A stretch of 64,000 bases of DNA from Bryobacterales bacterium (lineage in GTDB: Bacteria; Acidobacteriota; Terriglobia; Bryobacterales; UBA6623): the NCBI GenBank assembly GCA_026713545.1, contig JAPOOG010000150.1:100023-164022 (forward strand). Direction: 5' to 3'. The notes below the pieces were generated by a model. It did not search any database. It saw only the letters and a list, made by a program, of their open reading frames with translations, and had not been told where the DNA came from. The stretch's first letter is position 1; every line of letters starts with the position of its first letter. A program made the translations under genes and the position numbers. Shown in pieces: positions 16,969-25,614 of the stretch.

Positions 16969-18861
16969 ATGAAGCCTTCCTATGAAACGAACTATCGCCG
17001 TTCCTTGATGGAGCCGGCGGCTTTCTGGGCGGAAGCGGCCGAAGCCGTGCACTGGGATCGGAAGTGGAACCGTGTTCTCCATGCCTCGAAAGGGCCTTTC
17101 TTCCAGTGGTTCCAAGGTGGCATGCTCAACACTTGCTACAACGCCTTGGACGTACACGTAAAGAATGGGAGAGCGGAGCAAGCCGCCCTGATTTACGATA
17201 GCCCGGTCAGCGGCGTTGTTCGTCGGATGACCTACCAGGAATTGCAAGATGAGGTATCTCGTTTTGCAGGATCGCTTCGTGCGCTCGGCCTGGAAAAAGG
17301 AGACCGGCTGATCATCTACATGCCCATGATCCCGGAGGCGGCGATCGCCATGCTGGCCTGCGCCCGCATCGGTGTGGTGCATTCGGTCGTCTTTGGCGGT
17401 TTCGCTTCGCAGGAACTTGCCATTCGGATCGACGACGCCCGACCGAAGGCGATCGTCACGGCTTCGTGCGGTATCGAAGTCCAACAGGTGATTCCTTACA
17501 AGCCGCTGCTGGACGCTGCCATCGATCTTTCCGAGCATAAACCGAAGGTCTGTGTGGTTTACCAAAGGCCACAGGCTCGCGCCTCGCTCAAGCCGGGAAG
17601 AGACAGCAACTGGCAGGAGCTGATGGAAGCGGCCGAGCCCGTTGATTGCCTCCCTCTTGAGGCAACCGATCCCCTTTACATCCTCTATACCTCCGGGACG
17701 ACCGGGAAACCGAAGGGAGTGGTTCGGGACAACGCTGGACACGCGGTGGCGTTGAGGTGGAGCCTCGAGCATGTTTACGATGTGCTACCCGGGGATGTAT
17801 TTTGGGCGGCTTCCGACATCGGTTGGGCGGTGGGACATTCCTATACGGTTTACGGCCCGTTGCTGCACGGCTGCACCAGCGTGCTCTACGAGGGCAAGCC
17901 GGTAGGGACACCTGATCCGGGAGCATTTTGGAGGGTCATCGCCCAACATGGGGTGAAGGTCTTGTTCACGGCTCCGACCGCCTTCCGGGCCATCAAGAAA
18001 GAAGATCCCGGAGGAGAGTACCTCAAAGAGTTCGATGTCTCCTGTCTGAAGTATCTCTTCCTCGCTGGTGAAAGGCTGGACCCGGACACCTACCATTGGG
18101 CCCGCCGCCTTCTCGGAATTCCTGTCATCGACCACTGGTGGCAGACGGAGAGCGGGTGGCCGATGGCGGCCAACTGCATGGGGCTTACTCCAAATGCCTT
18201 CAAAGCGGGGTCTGCCAGTAAGCCCGTTCCCGGCTACGACATTCAGGTTCTTGACAGCGACGGTCAGGTCCTGGGTCCCAATGAGGAAGGCTTGATCGCC
18301 GTCAAGCTTCCGCTTCCGCCAGGTTGTCTGCCTACCTTGTGGAATGACGACCAACGCTACCTGGATTCCTATCTCAGCCGCTTTCCGGGCTATTACTTCA
18401 CTGCCGACGGTGGACGCAAGGATGAGGAAGGATATCTCTATGTCATGGGCCGTGTGGATGATGTGATCAACGTCGCGGGCCACCGCTTCTCCACCGGGAG
18501 AATGGAGGAGGTGGTTTCCAGCCATCCCGATGTCGCGGAATGTGCGGTGGTCGGGGCCCAGGATCCACTCAAGGGTCAGGTGCCCTTGGGCTTGGTCGTG
18601 TTGAAGGCGGGAGTGGAACGCGTCTGGATGGAAATTGAAAGGGAGATCATCCAAAGAGTCAGAGCAGAAATCGGCGCCGTTGCCAGTCTCAAGAGAGTTT
18701 CTCCCGTCAAGCAATTACCCAAGACCCGCTCCGGAAAAATTCTTCGGAGAACGATCAGAGACATCGCCGACGGGCGGGACTATTCCATTCCTTCGACCAT
18801 CGACGATCCCGAGATTCCTCGAGAGATCGAGTTGGCCCTGAAAGAATCCGGCCTCGGATAA
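16969..18861 (+). CDS. prpE: Propionyl-CoA/acyl-CoA synthetase (AMP-forming)
   Basis: 630 residues. Two in-frame ATGs follow a GGAGG at 16954; 16969 has the better 10-base spacing, 16960 is too close. Motif A5 'Y-I-L-Y-T-S-G-T-T-G-K-P-K-G-V-V' binds ATP, 'D-H-W-W-Q-T-E-S-G-W-P' is the adenylate/acyl site seen in PrpE, and 'K-T-R-S-G-K-I-L-R-R' carries the C-terminal catalytic lysine. The N-terminal 'Y-x-x-x-Y-x-x-S' ACAS-type region and the length fit propionyl-CoA synthetase better than acetyl-CoA synthetase (about 650). It activates short-chain acids in the cytoplasm. No prpBCD genes lie alongside. Confidence 0.88.
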   Translation: MKPSYETNYRRSLMEPAAFWAEAAEAVHWDRKWNRVLHASKGPFFQWFQGGMLNTCYNALDVHVKNGRAEQAALIYDSPVSGVVRRMTYQELQDEVSRFAGSLRALGLEKGDRLIIYMPMIPEAAIAMLACARIGVVHSVVFGGFASQELAIRIDDARPKAIVTASCGIEVQQVIPYKPLLDAAIDLSEHKPKVCVVYQRPQARASLKPGRDSNWQELMEAAEPVDCLPLEATDPLYILYTSGTTGKPKGVVRDNAGHAVALRWSLEHVYDVLPGDVFWAASDIGWAVGHSYTVYGPLLHGCTSVLYEGKPVGTPDPGAFWRVIAQHGVKVLFTAPTAFRAIKKEDPGGEYLKEFDVSCLKYLFLAGERLDPDTYHWARRLLGIPVIDHWWQTESGWPMAANCMGLTPNAFKAGSASKPVPGYDIQVLDSDGQVLGPNEEGLIAVKLPLPPGCLPTLWNDDQRYLDSYLSRFPGYYFTADGGRKDEEGYLYVMGRVDDVINVAGHRFSTGRMEEVVSSHPDVAECAVVGAQDPLKGQVPLGLVVLKAGVERVWMEIEREIIQRVRAEIGAVASLKRVSPVKQLPKTRSGKILRRTIRDIADGRDYSIPSTIDDPEIPREIELALKESGLG

Positions 18862-19179
18862 CTTCCCCAGTACGCCGTCGGTCCATTCTCCCTGCCGGGA
18901 ACCGGAGAATACCGGAGCGGTCATCGCGGTCGGATACACCTCTGTCGCAGACAGCCCCCGGCTGGAGGCCACCTGTTTTTTTCGTGTCGCTAACAATATG
19001 TGGAAATAGCTGTTGACATTGCCACAAGATGATGTACACTTATGGAGCGTCACTGCCAGCCCAAGCATCGGTAGCTCCTCCCGCAAGTTATCCATTGAGC
19101 CGACGGTGACTCAACTCACATCTTTTTGGTAGGCCGTTCCGTGGGGGGACAGCACAGGTATCGAAGGGAAGGGCGAAGC
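18862..19179. other. Intergenic and leader region upstream of nrdJ
   Basis: 318 bases. A hairpin ATTCTCC/GGAGAAT (18885-18910) and a T7 run near 18974-18982 may end prpE transcription, but the stem next to the T run is weak. The nrdJ promoter is annotated separately. I looked for a cobalamin riboswitch because the enzyme needs B12, and saw no B12-box-like sequence. No convincing NrdR box was found either. Confidence 0.45.
19013..19040 (+). promoter_or_regulatory. Sigma-70-type promoter of nrdJ
   Basis: A perfect -35 TTGACA at 19013-19018 and -10 TACACT at 19035-19040, separated by 16 bases. Transcription would start near 19047, giving a leader of about 130 bases before ATG 19180. Confidence 0.6.
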
Positions 19180-21987
19180 ATGGGCGAAATCAGCGTCGAT
19201 CTGTCAACCGGAGTAGACGAACTTTCATCAGAGGTCGCATCTCGGCAGGGGCTGTCATTTCCCCGCTACTTTACGGAAGGTATCGAGTCCGGGACGACCC
19301 CGTACGACCTGATCGGGTGGGATGTCCGGACCGCGTCCATTGCGAACGAGAAAAGTGAAGTGATCTTCGAGCAGCCCGAGGTGGAGATGCCCCGCGACTG
19401 GTCGCAAACCGCCACGAACATCGTCGCGAGCAAGTATTTCCACGGGCAGGCGGGCACTCCCGAAAGGGAAACGAGCCTCGCACAACTGGTCCATCGCGTC
19501 GTCGATACGATCGCCGACTGGGGCGCCGCCGGAGGCTACTTCGCCGGAAAGGAGCATGTAGAGAACTTCCGTGGCGAACTGGCCCACCTGATGCTGCACC
19601 AGAAGGCGAGCTTCAATTCGCCGGTCTGGTTCAACGTCGGCGTAACAGAAAGCCGCGGCTACGGCTGGGCATGGGACGAGCAGAGCAAGAGCGTCAAGGC
19701 TCTGGAAGCCGGTGCTCACAGGCCGCAGTGCTCGGCCTGTTTCATCATTTCGGCCGGCGACACCATGGAATCGATCATGGACCTCGCCAAGACCGAGGGC
19801 ATGCTATTCAAGTGGGGCTCGGGAACGGGCTCCAATCTATCGAAGATCCGCGAGGAAGACGCCTTGTTGCGAGGAGGTGGCAAGGCATCGGGGCCTGTTT
19901 CTTTCATGAAGGGTTTCGACGCCTTTGCCGGTGTCATCAAGTCGGGCGGCAAGACACGCCGCGCCGCGAAGATGGTCATCCTCAATGCCGAGCACCCTGA
20001 CATCAAGAAATTCATTTGGTGCAAGGCCAGCGAAGAGCGCAAGGCTTGGGCTCTGATCGACGCAGGCTACGACTCGGCTATCGACGGCGACGCCTACAGC
20101 TCGATCTTCTTCCAGAACGCCAACAACTCGGTGCGTGCAACGGACGAGTTCATGCTGGCGGCCGTCAAGGATGAGGATTGGTGGACACGCTCCGTGCTGA
20201 CCGGACAGCCCAAGGAGCGCCACAAGGCCAAAGATCTGCTCAAGCAAATCGCCGAGGCTACACATCAATGCGGCGATCCAGGCATGCAGTTCGACACGAC
20301 AATCAACCGCTGGCATCCCTGCAAGAACACCGATCGCATCAATGCTTCGAACCCCTGCTCGGAGTACATGTTCCTCGACGACTCCGCCTGTAACTTGGCG
20401 TCGTTGAACCTGATGAAATTCAAGAAGAGCAACGGCGGGTTTGACGTCGAAGCCTTCCGTCACGCTGTCGATACTCTGATCGTGGCGCAGGAGATCCTGG
20501 TCGACAACGCCAGCTATCCGACGGACAAGATCGCGCGGAATTCGCACGACTACCGTCCGCTGGGGCTCGGTTTCGCCAACCTGGGCGCATTGCTGATGTC
20601 GATGGGTGTAGCGTACGACAGCGCCGCCGGCCGCGCCGTCGCGGGCGCCATCACGTCGACGATGTGCGGACAGGCCTACTTGACCAGTGCCCGCATTGCC
20701 GAGGTCACAGGCGGATTCCCGGGCTATGAGAAGAATCGCGAGGCGTTCCTCGAAGTGATTCGGACGCACCGCGATGCTTCACGGAAGATCGACGGCGCAT
20801 TGATCGAGGAGTCTCTGTGGCAAGGTGCGCAGCGTTGCTGGGACGGTGCCTATGAGATGGGCCGGCGGCATGGATACCGCAACGGTCAAGTCACAGTCAT
20901 CGCACCCACCGGGACGATCGGCTTCATGATGGATTGCGACACCACCGGTGTCGAGCCGGAGTTGGCGCTGGTCAAGTACAAGAAGCTGGTCGGCGGCGGC
21001 GTGATCAAGATTGTCAACAACACCGTCGAGCAGTCGCTGCTCAAACTCGGCTACTCACCCGAGCAAGCCAGCGAGATCGTGAACCATATCGATGCCACCG
21101 GAACGATCGAGGGCGCCGATCACATCAAGGACGAGCATCTGCCGATCTTCGATTGCAGTTTCCGTCCCCAAAACGGCGAACGCTCCATCCACTACCTCGG
21201 CCACCTGCGAATGATGGGCGCGGTTCAGCCGTTCATCTCGGGAGCGATTTCAAAAACGATCAACATGCCCGAGGAGTCCACGGTCGAAGATATCGTCGAC
21301 GCCTACGTCGAGGCGTGGCGCCTGGGCCTGAAAGCGGTGGCTATCTACCGCGATGGTTCCAAGCGTACGCAGCCGCTGAACTCCGGAAGCTCCGCTGAAG
21401 ACTCGGGCGCGGCGAAGGCCACCGTGCCTGTCACCACCGAGAAAATCGTATACAAACCGCACCGCTCCAAACTACCCGAAGAGCGGCAGTCACTCACTCA
21501 CAAATTCTCCGTCGGCGGGCACGAAGGCTACATCACCGTTGGCTTGTATGAAAGCGGAGTGCCGGGCGAAATTTTCATCAAGATGTCCAAGGAAGGCTCG
21601 ACGATCAGCGGCCTGATGGATAGCTTCGCAACCGCTGTCTCGATGGCCCTGCAGTACGGCGTGCCCCTGCAAGCGCTCGTCGACAAGTTCCAGCACGTCC
21701 GTTTCGAGCCCAGCGGTTGGACCGGCTCGCAGAACATCCCCTACGCCAAGTCGATCATGGATTACATCTTCCGCTGGCTGGGGATGCGTTTCATCTCGCC
21801 GGCCTACCGGGAAACGGAAGCCGGCGAGACACCCAAGCTTCGGCCCACCGAGGCCGAGCCTCAGCAGGAGCTTTCGTTCCACGCAGCGCCGGACGCGCCG
21901 ATTTGCGCGGAATGCGGATCGCTCATGACCAGTAACGGCAGTTGCTACAAATGCGAGAACTGCGGCTCCACCTCCGGCTGCAGTTAG
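19180..21987 (+). CDS. nrdJ: Adenosylcobalamin-dependent (class II) ribonucleoside-diphosphate reductase
   Basis: 935 residues from ATG 19180, preceded by GAAGGGAAGGG; the frame is open from 19126 but lacks a binding site there. The ten-stranded barrel is marked by 'F-N-S-P-V-W-F-N-V-G', 'G-S-G-T-G-S-N-L-S', 'N-P-C-S-E-Y-M-F' (the Asn-Cys-Glu active site) and 'I-A-P-T-G-T-I'. The C-terminus ends in a cysteine-rich zinc ribbon (C-A-E-C ... C-Y-K-C-E-N-C) that holds the redox-active cysteines. The enzyme makes deoxyribonucleotides with a B12-derived thiyl radical and works with or without oxygen. It is monocistronic, with its own promoter and a terminator at 22020. Confidence 0.95.
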   Translation: MGEISVDLSTGVDELSSEVASRQGLSFPRYFTEGIESGTTPYDLIGWDVRTASIANEKSEVIFEQPEVEMPRDWSQTATNIVASKYFHGQAGTPERETSLAQLVHRVVDTIADWGAAGGYFAGKEHVENFRGELAHLMLHQKASFNSPVWFNVGVTESRGYGWAWDEQSKSVKALEAGAHRPQCSACFIISAGDTMESIMDLAKTEGMLFKWGSGTGSNLSKIREEDALLRGGGKASGPVSFMKGFDAFAGVIKSGGKTRRAAKMVILNAEHPDIKKFIWCKASEERKAWALIDAGYDSAIDGDAYSSIFFQNANNSVRATDEFMLAAVKDEDWWTRSVLTGQPKERHKAKDLLKQIAEATHQCGDPGMQFDTTINRWHPCKNTDRINASNPCSEYMFLDDSACNLASLNLMKFKKSNGGFDVEAFRHAVDTLIVAQEILVDNASYPTDKIARNSHDYRPLGLGFANLGALLMSMGVAYDSAAGRAVAGAITSTMCGQAYLTSARIAEVTGGFPGYEKNREAFLEVIRTHRDASRKIDGALIEESLWQGAQRCWDGAYEMGRRHGYRNGQVTVIAPTGTIGFMMDCDTTGVEPELALVKYKKLVGGGVIKIVNNTVEQSLLKLGYSPEQASEIVNHIDATGTIEGADHIKDEHLPIFDCSFRPQNGERSIHYLGHLRMMGAVQPFISGAISKTINMPEESTVEDIVDAYVEAWRLGLKAVAIYRDGSKRTQPLNSGSSAEDSGAAKATVPVTTEKIVYKPHRSKLPEERQSLTHKFSVGGHEGYITVGLYESGVPGEIFIKMSKEGSTISGLMDSFATAVSMALQYGVPLQALVDKFQHVRFEPSGWTGSQNIPYAKSIMDYIFRWLGMRFISPAYRETEAGETPKLRPTEAEPQQELSFHAAPDAPICAECGSLMTSNGSCYKCENCGSTSGCS

Positions 21988-22019
21988 TGATTCGTCATTG
22001 GATTGCATCCTCCTCATCT

Positions 22020-22072
22020 CGGGTGGGAGGCGTTTGAGAATCGGCTTCCCACCCGGGGCTTTTGTTTCTTGA
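22020..22072 (+). terminator. Rho-independent terminator of nrdJ
   Basis: A 12-bp stem pairs CGGGTGGGAGGC (22020-22031) with GCTTCCCACCCG (22044-22055), allowing one G-T pair, followed by a T-rich run (TTTTGTTTCTT). It lies 33 bases after the nrdJ stop. Confidence 0.85.
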
Positions 22073-22183
22073 GCGCTGTTTTTCCGTGTTCCCTCCGTGT
22101 TGCATGCTCGAGTGGGGAGATAGTCAGGACCGGCAGAGGGCGGCCGTTTTCTCGTTCGTAAAGCCCGCCAACCGCCGGCAGGG

Positions 22184-23350
22184 TCACCACACGAAGTTGC
22201 GGGTCAAGTCCAAGTTGTAGACGTGTTTCTCGCTACCTTTGGTTCCGTAGCGCAGAACGGGAACGATTGACTCGTGGCGCGAGCCGTGTGAGCGGATCGC
22301 AATATCCTCGCGGACGCGGTCGAGTGCTCCGAACGCCACGTGCTTCTCGCCCAGCAGGAACAGATCGCCGATCCGCTGCTGATGCAAATGAAACTTACGG
22401 GCCGCGTCGACACGGCGATAGATTTCTTCCACCCCTTCGGTTTCGTGTAGCAACTCGAACGTGCGATCCGCATCCTTCAAGTCCATCAGGTATACGTAGC
22501 AAGCTCCGCCAAGGTTCTTGTGATGGACGACGTGCCGGTCGCGAATGATCGGCACGGCCTCGGCTCCGATGCCCTCTTCGGCGAGAAGCCTCGCGATATC
22601 GACGCCGTGCGTTTTGGCATTCATTCCGTGGTCGGCTGAGAGGTAGATCTCGATTTCGGGAAAGTCGTTGACAATGCGCCCGAGCCAACGGTCGAGCTGG
22701 TGCATGTGCTCGCGCGAGCGCTCGTCCTCGGGCGGATAAGTGTGCATCATGTAGTCAGTCGTTGCGAGGTAGACAAGATCGTAGCCGTCACCCAGCAGCG
22801 AGTGTGCGCCGCGGGCGCACCAGTAGTTGATGTCCGGCGTATACATGTCCTGCTGCGGTCCGGCCCTTTCGAGGATGTCAGGGAACGGCTGTTGCCCCGA
22901 CGTCTTGTAGTCAGCGTCCCGGCCGATGAGCCGATAGATCTTGTGTTTGGCGCTAACCATGGCCGTTTTCCAGCCCTTTTCGGAAGCCTTCACGAACAAA
23001 GTCGGGCGCAGAAGGAAGTCGGCCGTCTCCATGAAAGTCCCCTGCCCTGTTCCGCGTTCGAAGAAGTAGTTGGTGGTGATACCGTGCTCTTCGGGGAACG
23101 AGGCGGTGGCGATGGATGCGTTGTTGACGTTCGTGACCGACGGGATGACGCTGCTGCCTTCGTCGTAAGCGCCCTCTTTCATCATTCGCCGCAGATTGGG
23201 AACGTCGCTCTGCTCGATGTAACGCGGATCGAGCCCATCGATGCAGGCAAACAGTACCTTGCGTGGCCGGTCAGGCCGCTGTCCGGGCAGCGAGGCGGCC
23301 AGGGCCACGGGGTGTGCGGTACTGAGACCGAGAAAGGTGCGTCGAGTCAT
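22184..23350 (-). CDS. Alkaline-phosphatase-superfamily hydrolase, phosphonoacetate hydrolase-like
   Basis: 388 residues with a Tat-like leader (M-T-R-R-T-F-L-G-L-S). Metal and nucleophile positions are visible: 'A-C-I-D-G-L' (Asp), 'P-S-V-T-N-V-N-N-A-S' (Thr nucleophile, the PhnA-type pattern), 'T-D-Y-M-M-H' (Asp, His), 'S-A-D-H-G-M' (Asp-His) and 'R-S-H-G-S-R-H-E' (His). PhnA splits phosphonoacetate into acetate and phosphate. Related enzymes are phosphodiesterases, so the substrate is a best guess. The export signal is unusual for PhnA. It is convergent with nrdJ and stands alone, with no phosphonate transport genes around. Confidence 0.72.
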   Translation of the reverse strand: MTRRTFLGLSTAHPVALAASLPGQRPDRPRKVLFACIDGLDPRYIEQSDVPNLRRMMKEGAYDEGSSVIPSVTNVNNASIATASFPEEHGITTNYFFERGTGQGTFMETADFLLRPTLFVKASEKGWKTAMVSAKHKIYRLIGRDADYKTSGQQPFPDILERAGPQQDMYTPDINYWCARGAHSLLGDGYDLVYLATTDYMMHTYPPEDERSREHMHQLDRWLGRIVNDFPEIEIYLSADHGMNAKTHGVDIARLLAEEGIGAEAVPIIRDRHVVHHKNLGGACYVYLMDLKDADRTFELLHETEGVEEIYRRVDAARKFHLHQQRIGDLFLLGEKHVAFGALDRVREDIAIRSHGSRHESIVPVLRYGTKGSEKHVYNLDLTRNFVW

Positions 23351-23664
23351 ACGTTTGGATCAACCGAATTGCGAGGAGTCTCGCTCTAGCCTAACCGATT
23401 CGCTTCACCTCGGTTTTCTTCCGTGCCTCCAATCGGGACAGCGATGATTAGCAGGTGCGGTAGAGAATGTGCTCCAGGCTTTGCCGCATTCGCTCTTCGA
23501 TCCGAGTGCGGCAACTTGATCGAGTACAACAGTCTGAACAAGCTGCCCGATGGGTGGTCAGAGCAAAGAGAAATAACGTTCAGATAGGCATGCCGCTCCC
23601 CGACCTCTGACACTGAGTCGGGGCGATTCGTTACAAGCAGTGGCCAGGATCTATGCAGGCCCTC
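23351..23664. other. Intergenic stretch with two hairpins, no gene
   Basis: 314 bases. GCCGCA/TGCGGC (23483-23512) and CCCCGAC/GTCGGGG (23598-23623) can form stems, neither followed by a T run on either strand. Nothing else was recognised. Confidence 0.4.
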
Positions 23665-24150
23665 TCACATCTTGTATTGACCCAGGTCTTCGTCCCCCAG
23701 GTTCTCGAGCCAGCGGCGTAACTCCTCACTGTTTGCCTTCTCACTGACGGCGGCGACATTCTTTGACGACGACAGCACTTCGTCCTCGACATAGATGGGG
23801 CAGTCGAGACGCAGGGCAACAGCGAGCGCGTCACTGGGCCGGGAGTCGATCGCGATCATCTCACCGTTGCGTTCGACCCAGATCATGGCGTAGAACGTAT
23901 CATCCTGCAGATCGCTGACGACTACTTTGCGGACACCGCCGCCAAGCCCCATCAGCAGGTTCTTGATCAGATCGTGCGTCATCGGGCGCGGCGTCGTCAC
24001 CTTCTCGATCTCAAGGGCGATCGCATTCGCCTCATAGACACCGACCCAAATCGGCAGCACCGAGTTGCCCTCGAGATCCCTCAGAATCACGATCGGCATG
24101 TTTGTCACCGGATCCATCATCAGACCCCGAATCTTCATTTCGATTTGCAT
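23665..24150 (-). CDS. Bifunctional nuclease family protein (DUF151)
   Basis: 161 residues. Begins with the family's 'I-R-G-L-M-M-D-P-V-T-N-M-P-I-V-I-L-R-D' and 'L-P-I-W-V-G-x-x-E-A-N-A-I', then 'R-P-M-T-H-D-L' and 'I-D-S-R-P-S-D-A-L-A-V-A-L-R'. This is the bacterial domain related to plant bifunctional nucleases, with a length typical of the family. DNase/RNase activity is known for some members; the cellular role is uncertain. It follows miaB by 41 bases on the same strand, so the two probably share a transcript, an arrangement seen in several phyla. Confidence 0.9.
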   Translation of the reverse strand: MQIEMKIRGLMMDPVTNMPIVILRDLEGNSVLPIWVGVYEANAIALEIEKVTTPRPMTHDLIKNLLMGLGGGVRKVVVSDLQDDTFYAMIWVERNGEMIAIDSRPSDALAVALRLDCPIYVEDEVLSSSKNVAAVSEKANSEELRRWLENLGDEDLGQYKM

Positions 24151-24191
24151 TTTCGACTCCGCGGGTCAGTGCCGCTGTTTTATGACCCCGC

Positions 24192-25562
24192 CTACTGCAA
24201 GATCCGGAAACCGTGAAACGCTGGTGCGGCTTCCTTAGCGACCAACTCGCCCACAAGCGAATTCGGTCCCGAGCCGGTGACGCGCACCCGACAGTATGAA
24301 CCCCTCAGTTCCGACAAATCAGCCCGTGGGGCGGAAAAGTTGAGCACTCGATTCTGCGTCGTTCTGCCAATCCACTGCCCCGATCTTTCGCGCCTGCCTT
24401 CGACAAGCACTTCTACTTCGCGTCCGATCAGGGCGGAGTTGCGGCGAAGTTGAATGCGGCGCTGCTTCTCCTGGAGTAGCGCAAGGCGGCGCGATTTCTC
24501 GGCGTCTGGAATGGCGTCTTGGTAGTTCGCCGCGGGCGTCCCTGCGCGCGGCGAGTACTTGAAGGAGAAGATCGAGTCGTATTCGACTTCATCCAGCAGC
24601 GACAGCGTCTGTTCGAAATCCTCCTCGGTCTCACCCGGGAAGCCGACGATGATGTCGGTGCCGATGGCGATATCTCTTCGAGCGTGCTTCACCAGCCGGA
24701 TGCATTCCAGATATTCCTCGCGTTGGTACTCGCGCTCCATCCGCGCCAGCACTCGGTTGGAGCCTGATTGCACGGGCAGGTGCACCTGATCACAGAGGAC
24801 GGGATTGTCATCGATCGCCTCGATGATCTCAGGCGTGAAGTCTCGAGGATGGGATGTCGTGAAGCGCACCCGACGAATTCCGGAAACACGGCCAACAGCC
24901 GCTAGGAGTTGAGCGAAGTCCATGCCCGATGCCGAGGGATCGTAGTAGCTGTTCACGTTCTGACCCAGGAGCTGAATCTCGCTGTAGCCCGGGGCGGCGA
25001 GCCGCTCCGCCTCTTCGAGAACGCTCCAGCTCGAACGGCTGCGTTCCGGTCCTCGTGTGAACGGAACGACGCAGTAGGAGCAGTGCTTGTCACAACCCTC
25101 GATGATCGTGATGAACGCTTTATAGGGGTTGTCACGTCGCGTGAGCGGAGTCTCGAAGGTGTCGTCGGTGTCGAGTCGCAAGCCTTCCACCCGTTGCTCG
25201 CCTGCCTCGACCCGGTCCAGAAGCGCGGGCAGGTCGTTGTAGCTGGCAGAGCCACAAACGAGGCTCACGTGCGGAGCCTGATCGAAGATTTCCGTGCCCT
25301 TGTGCTGGGCGACACAACCGAGAACACCAAAAATCTTACCCGCAGCCTTCTGCTTCTTGAAGTTGGCCAGCCGGCAGAAGACCTTTTGCTCCGCCTTGTC
25401 GCGGATACTGCACGTGTTGTAGAGGACGAGCCCCGCTTGTTCAACCGCATGAACCTGCTGATAGCCCTTTTGAATCAGTGTTCCACGCACTTTCTCGCTG
25501 TCATGAACGTTCATCTGACAGCCGAAAGTCTCGATGTAAAAAGTCTTCGAGGACACGCTCAA
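24192..25562 (-). CDS. miaB: tRNA-2-methylthio-N6-dimethylallyladenosine synthase MiaB
   Basis: 456 residues, normal for the family. N-terminal UPF0004 domain with Cys ligands (T-F-G-C-Q-M-N, Y-N-T-C-S-I-R, L-G-C-V-A-Q), the radical-SAM motif C-D-K-H-C-S-Y-C, and a C-terminal TRAM domain. It methylthiolates i6A37 in tRNAs that read U-starting codons, using two 4Fe-4S clusters and S-adenosylmethionine. First gene of a likely two-gene unit with the DUF151 nuclease. Confidence 0.96.
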   Translation of the reverse strand: MSVSSKTFYIETFGCQMNVHDSEKVRGTLIQKGYQQVHAVEQAGLVLYNTCSIRDKAEQKVFCRLANFKKQKAAGKIFGVLGCVAQHKGTEIFDQAPHVSLVCGSASYNDLPALLDRVEAGEQRVEGLRLDTDDTFETPLTRRDNPYKAFITIIEGCDKHCSYCVVPFTRGPERSRSSWSVLEEAERLAAPGYSEIQLLGQNVNSYYDPSASGMDFAQLLAAVGRVSGIRRVRFTTSHPRDFTPEIIEAIDDNPVLCDQVHLPVQSGSNRVLARMEREYQREEYLECIRLVKHARRDIAIGTDIIVGFPGETEEDFEQTLSLLDEVEYDSIFSFKYSPRAGTPAANYQDAIPDAEKSRRLALLQEKQRRIQLRRNSALIGREVEVLVEGRRERSGQWIGRTTQNRVLNFSAPRADLSELRGSYCRVRVTGSGPNSLVGELVAKEAAPAFHGFRILQ

Positions 25563-25614
25563 TCCGATGATCCCCAGTATAGCAATCGGCTTCAGAGCCG
25601 CCCTGCAGCGCTCA

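Noticed and set aside
18862..19179. Cobalamin riboswitch before the B12-dependent nrdJ
   Set aside because: No B12-box-like conserved sequence seen; only an ordinary promoter and leader.
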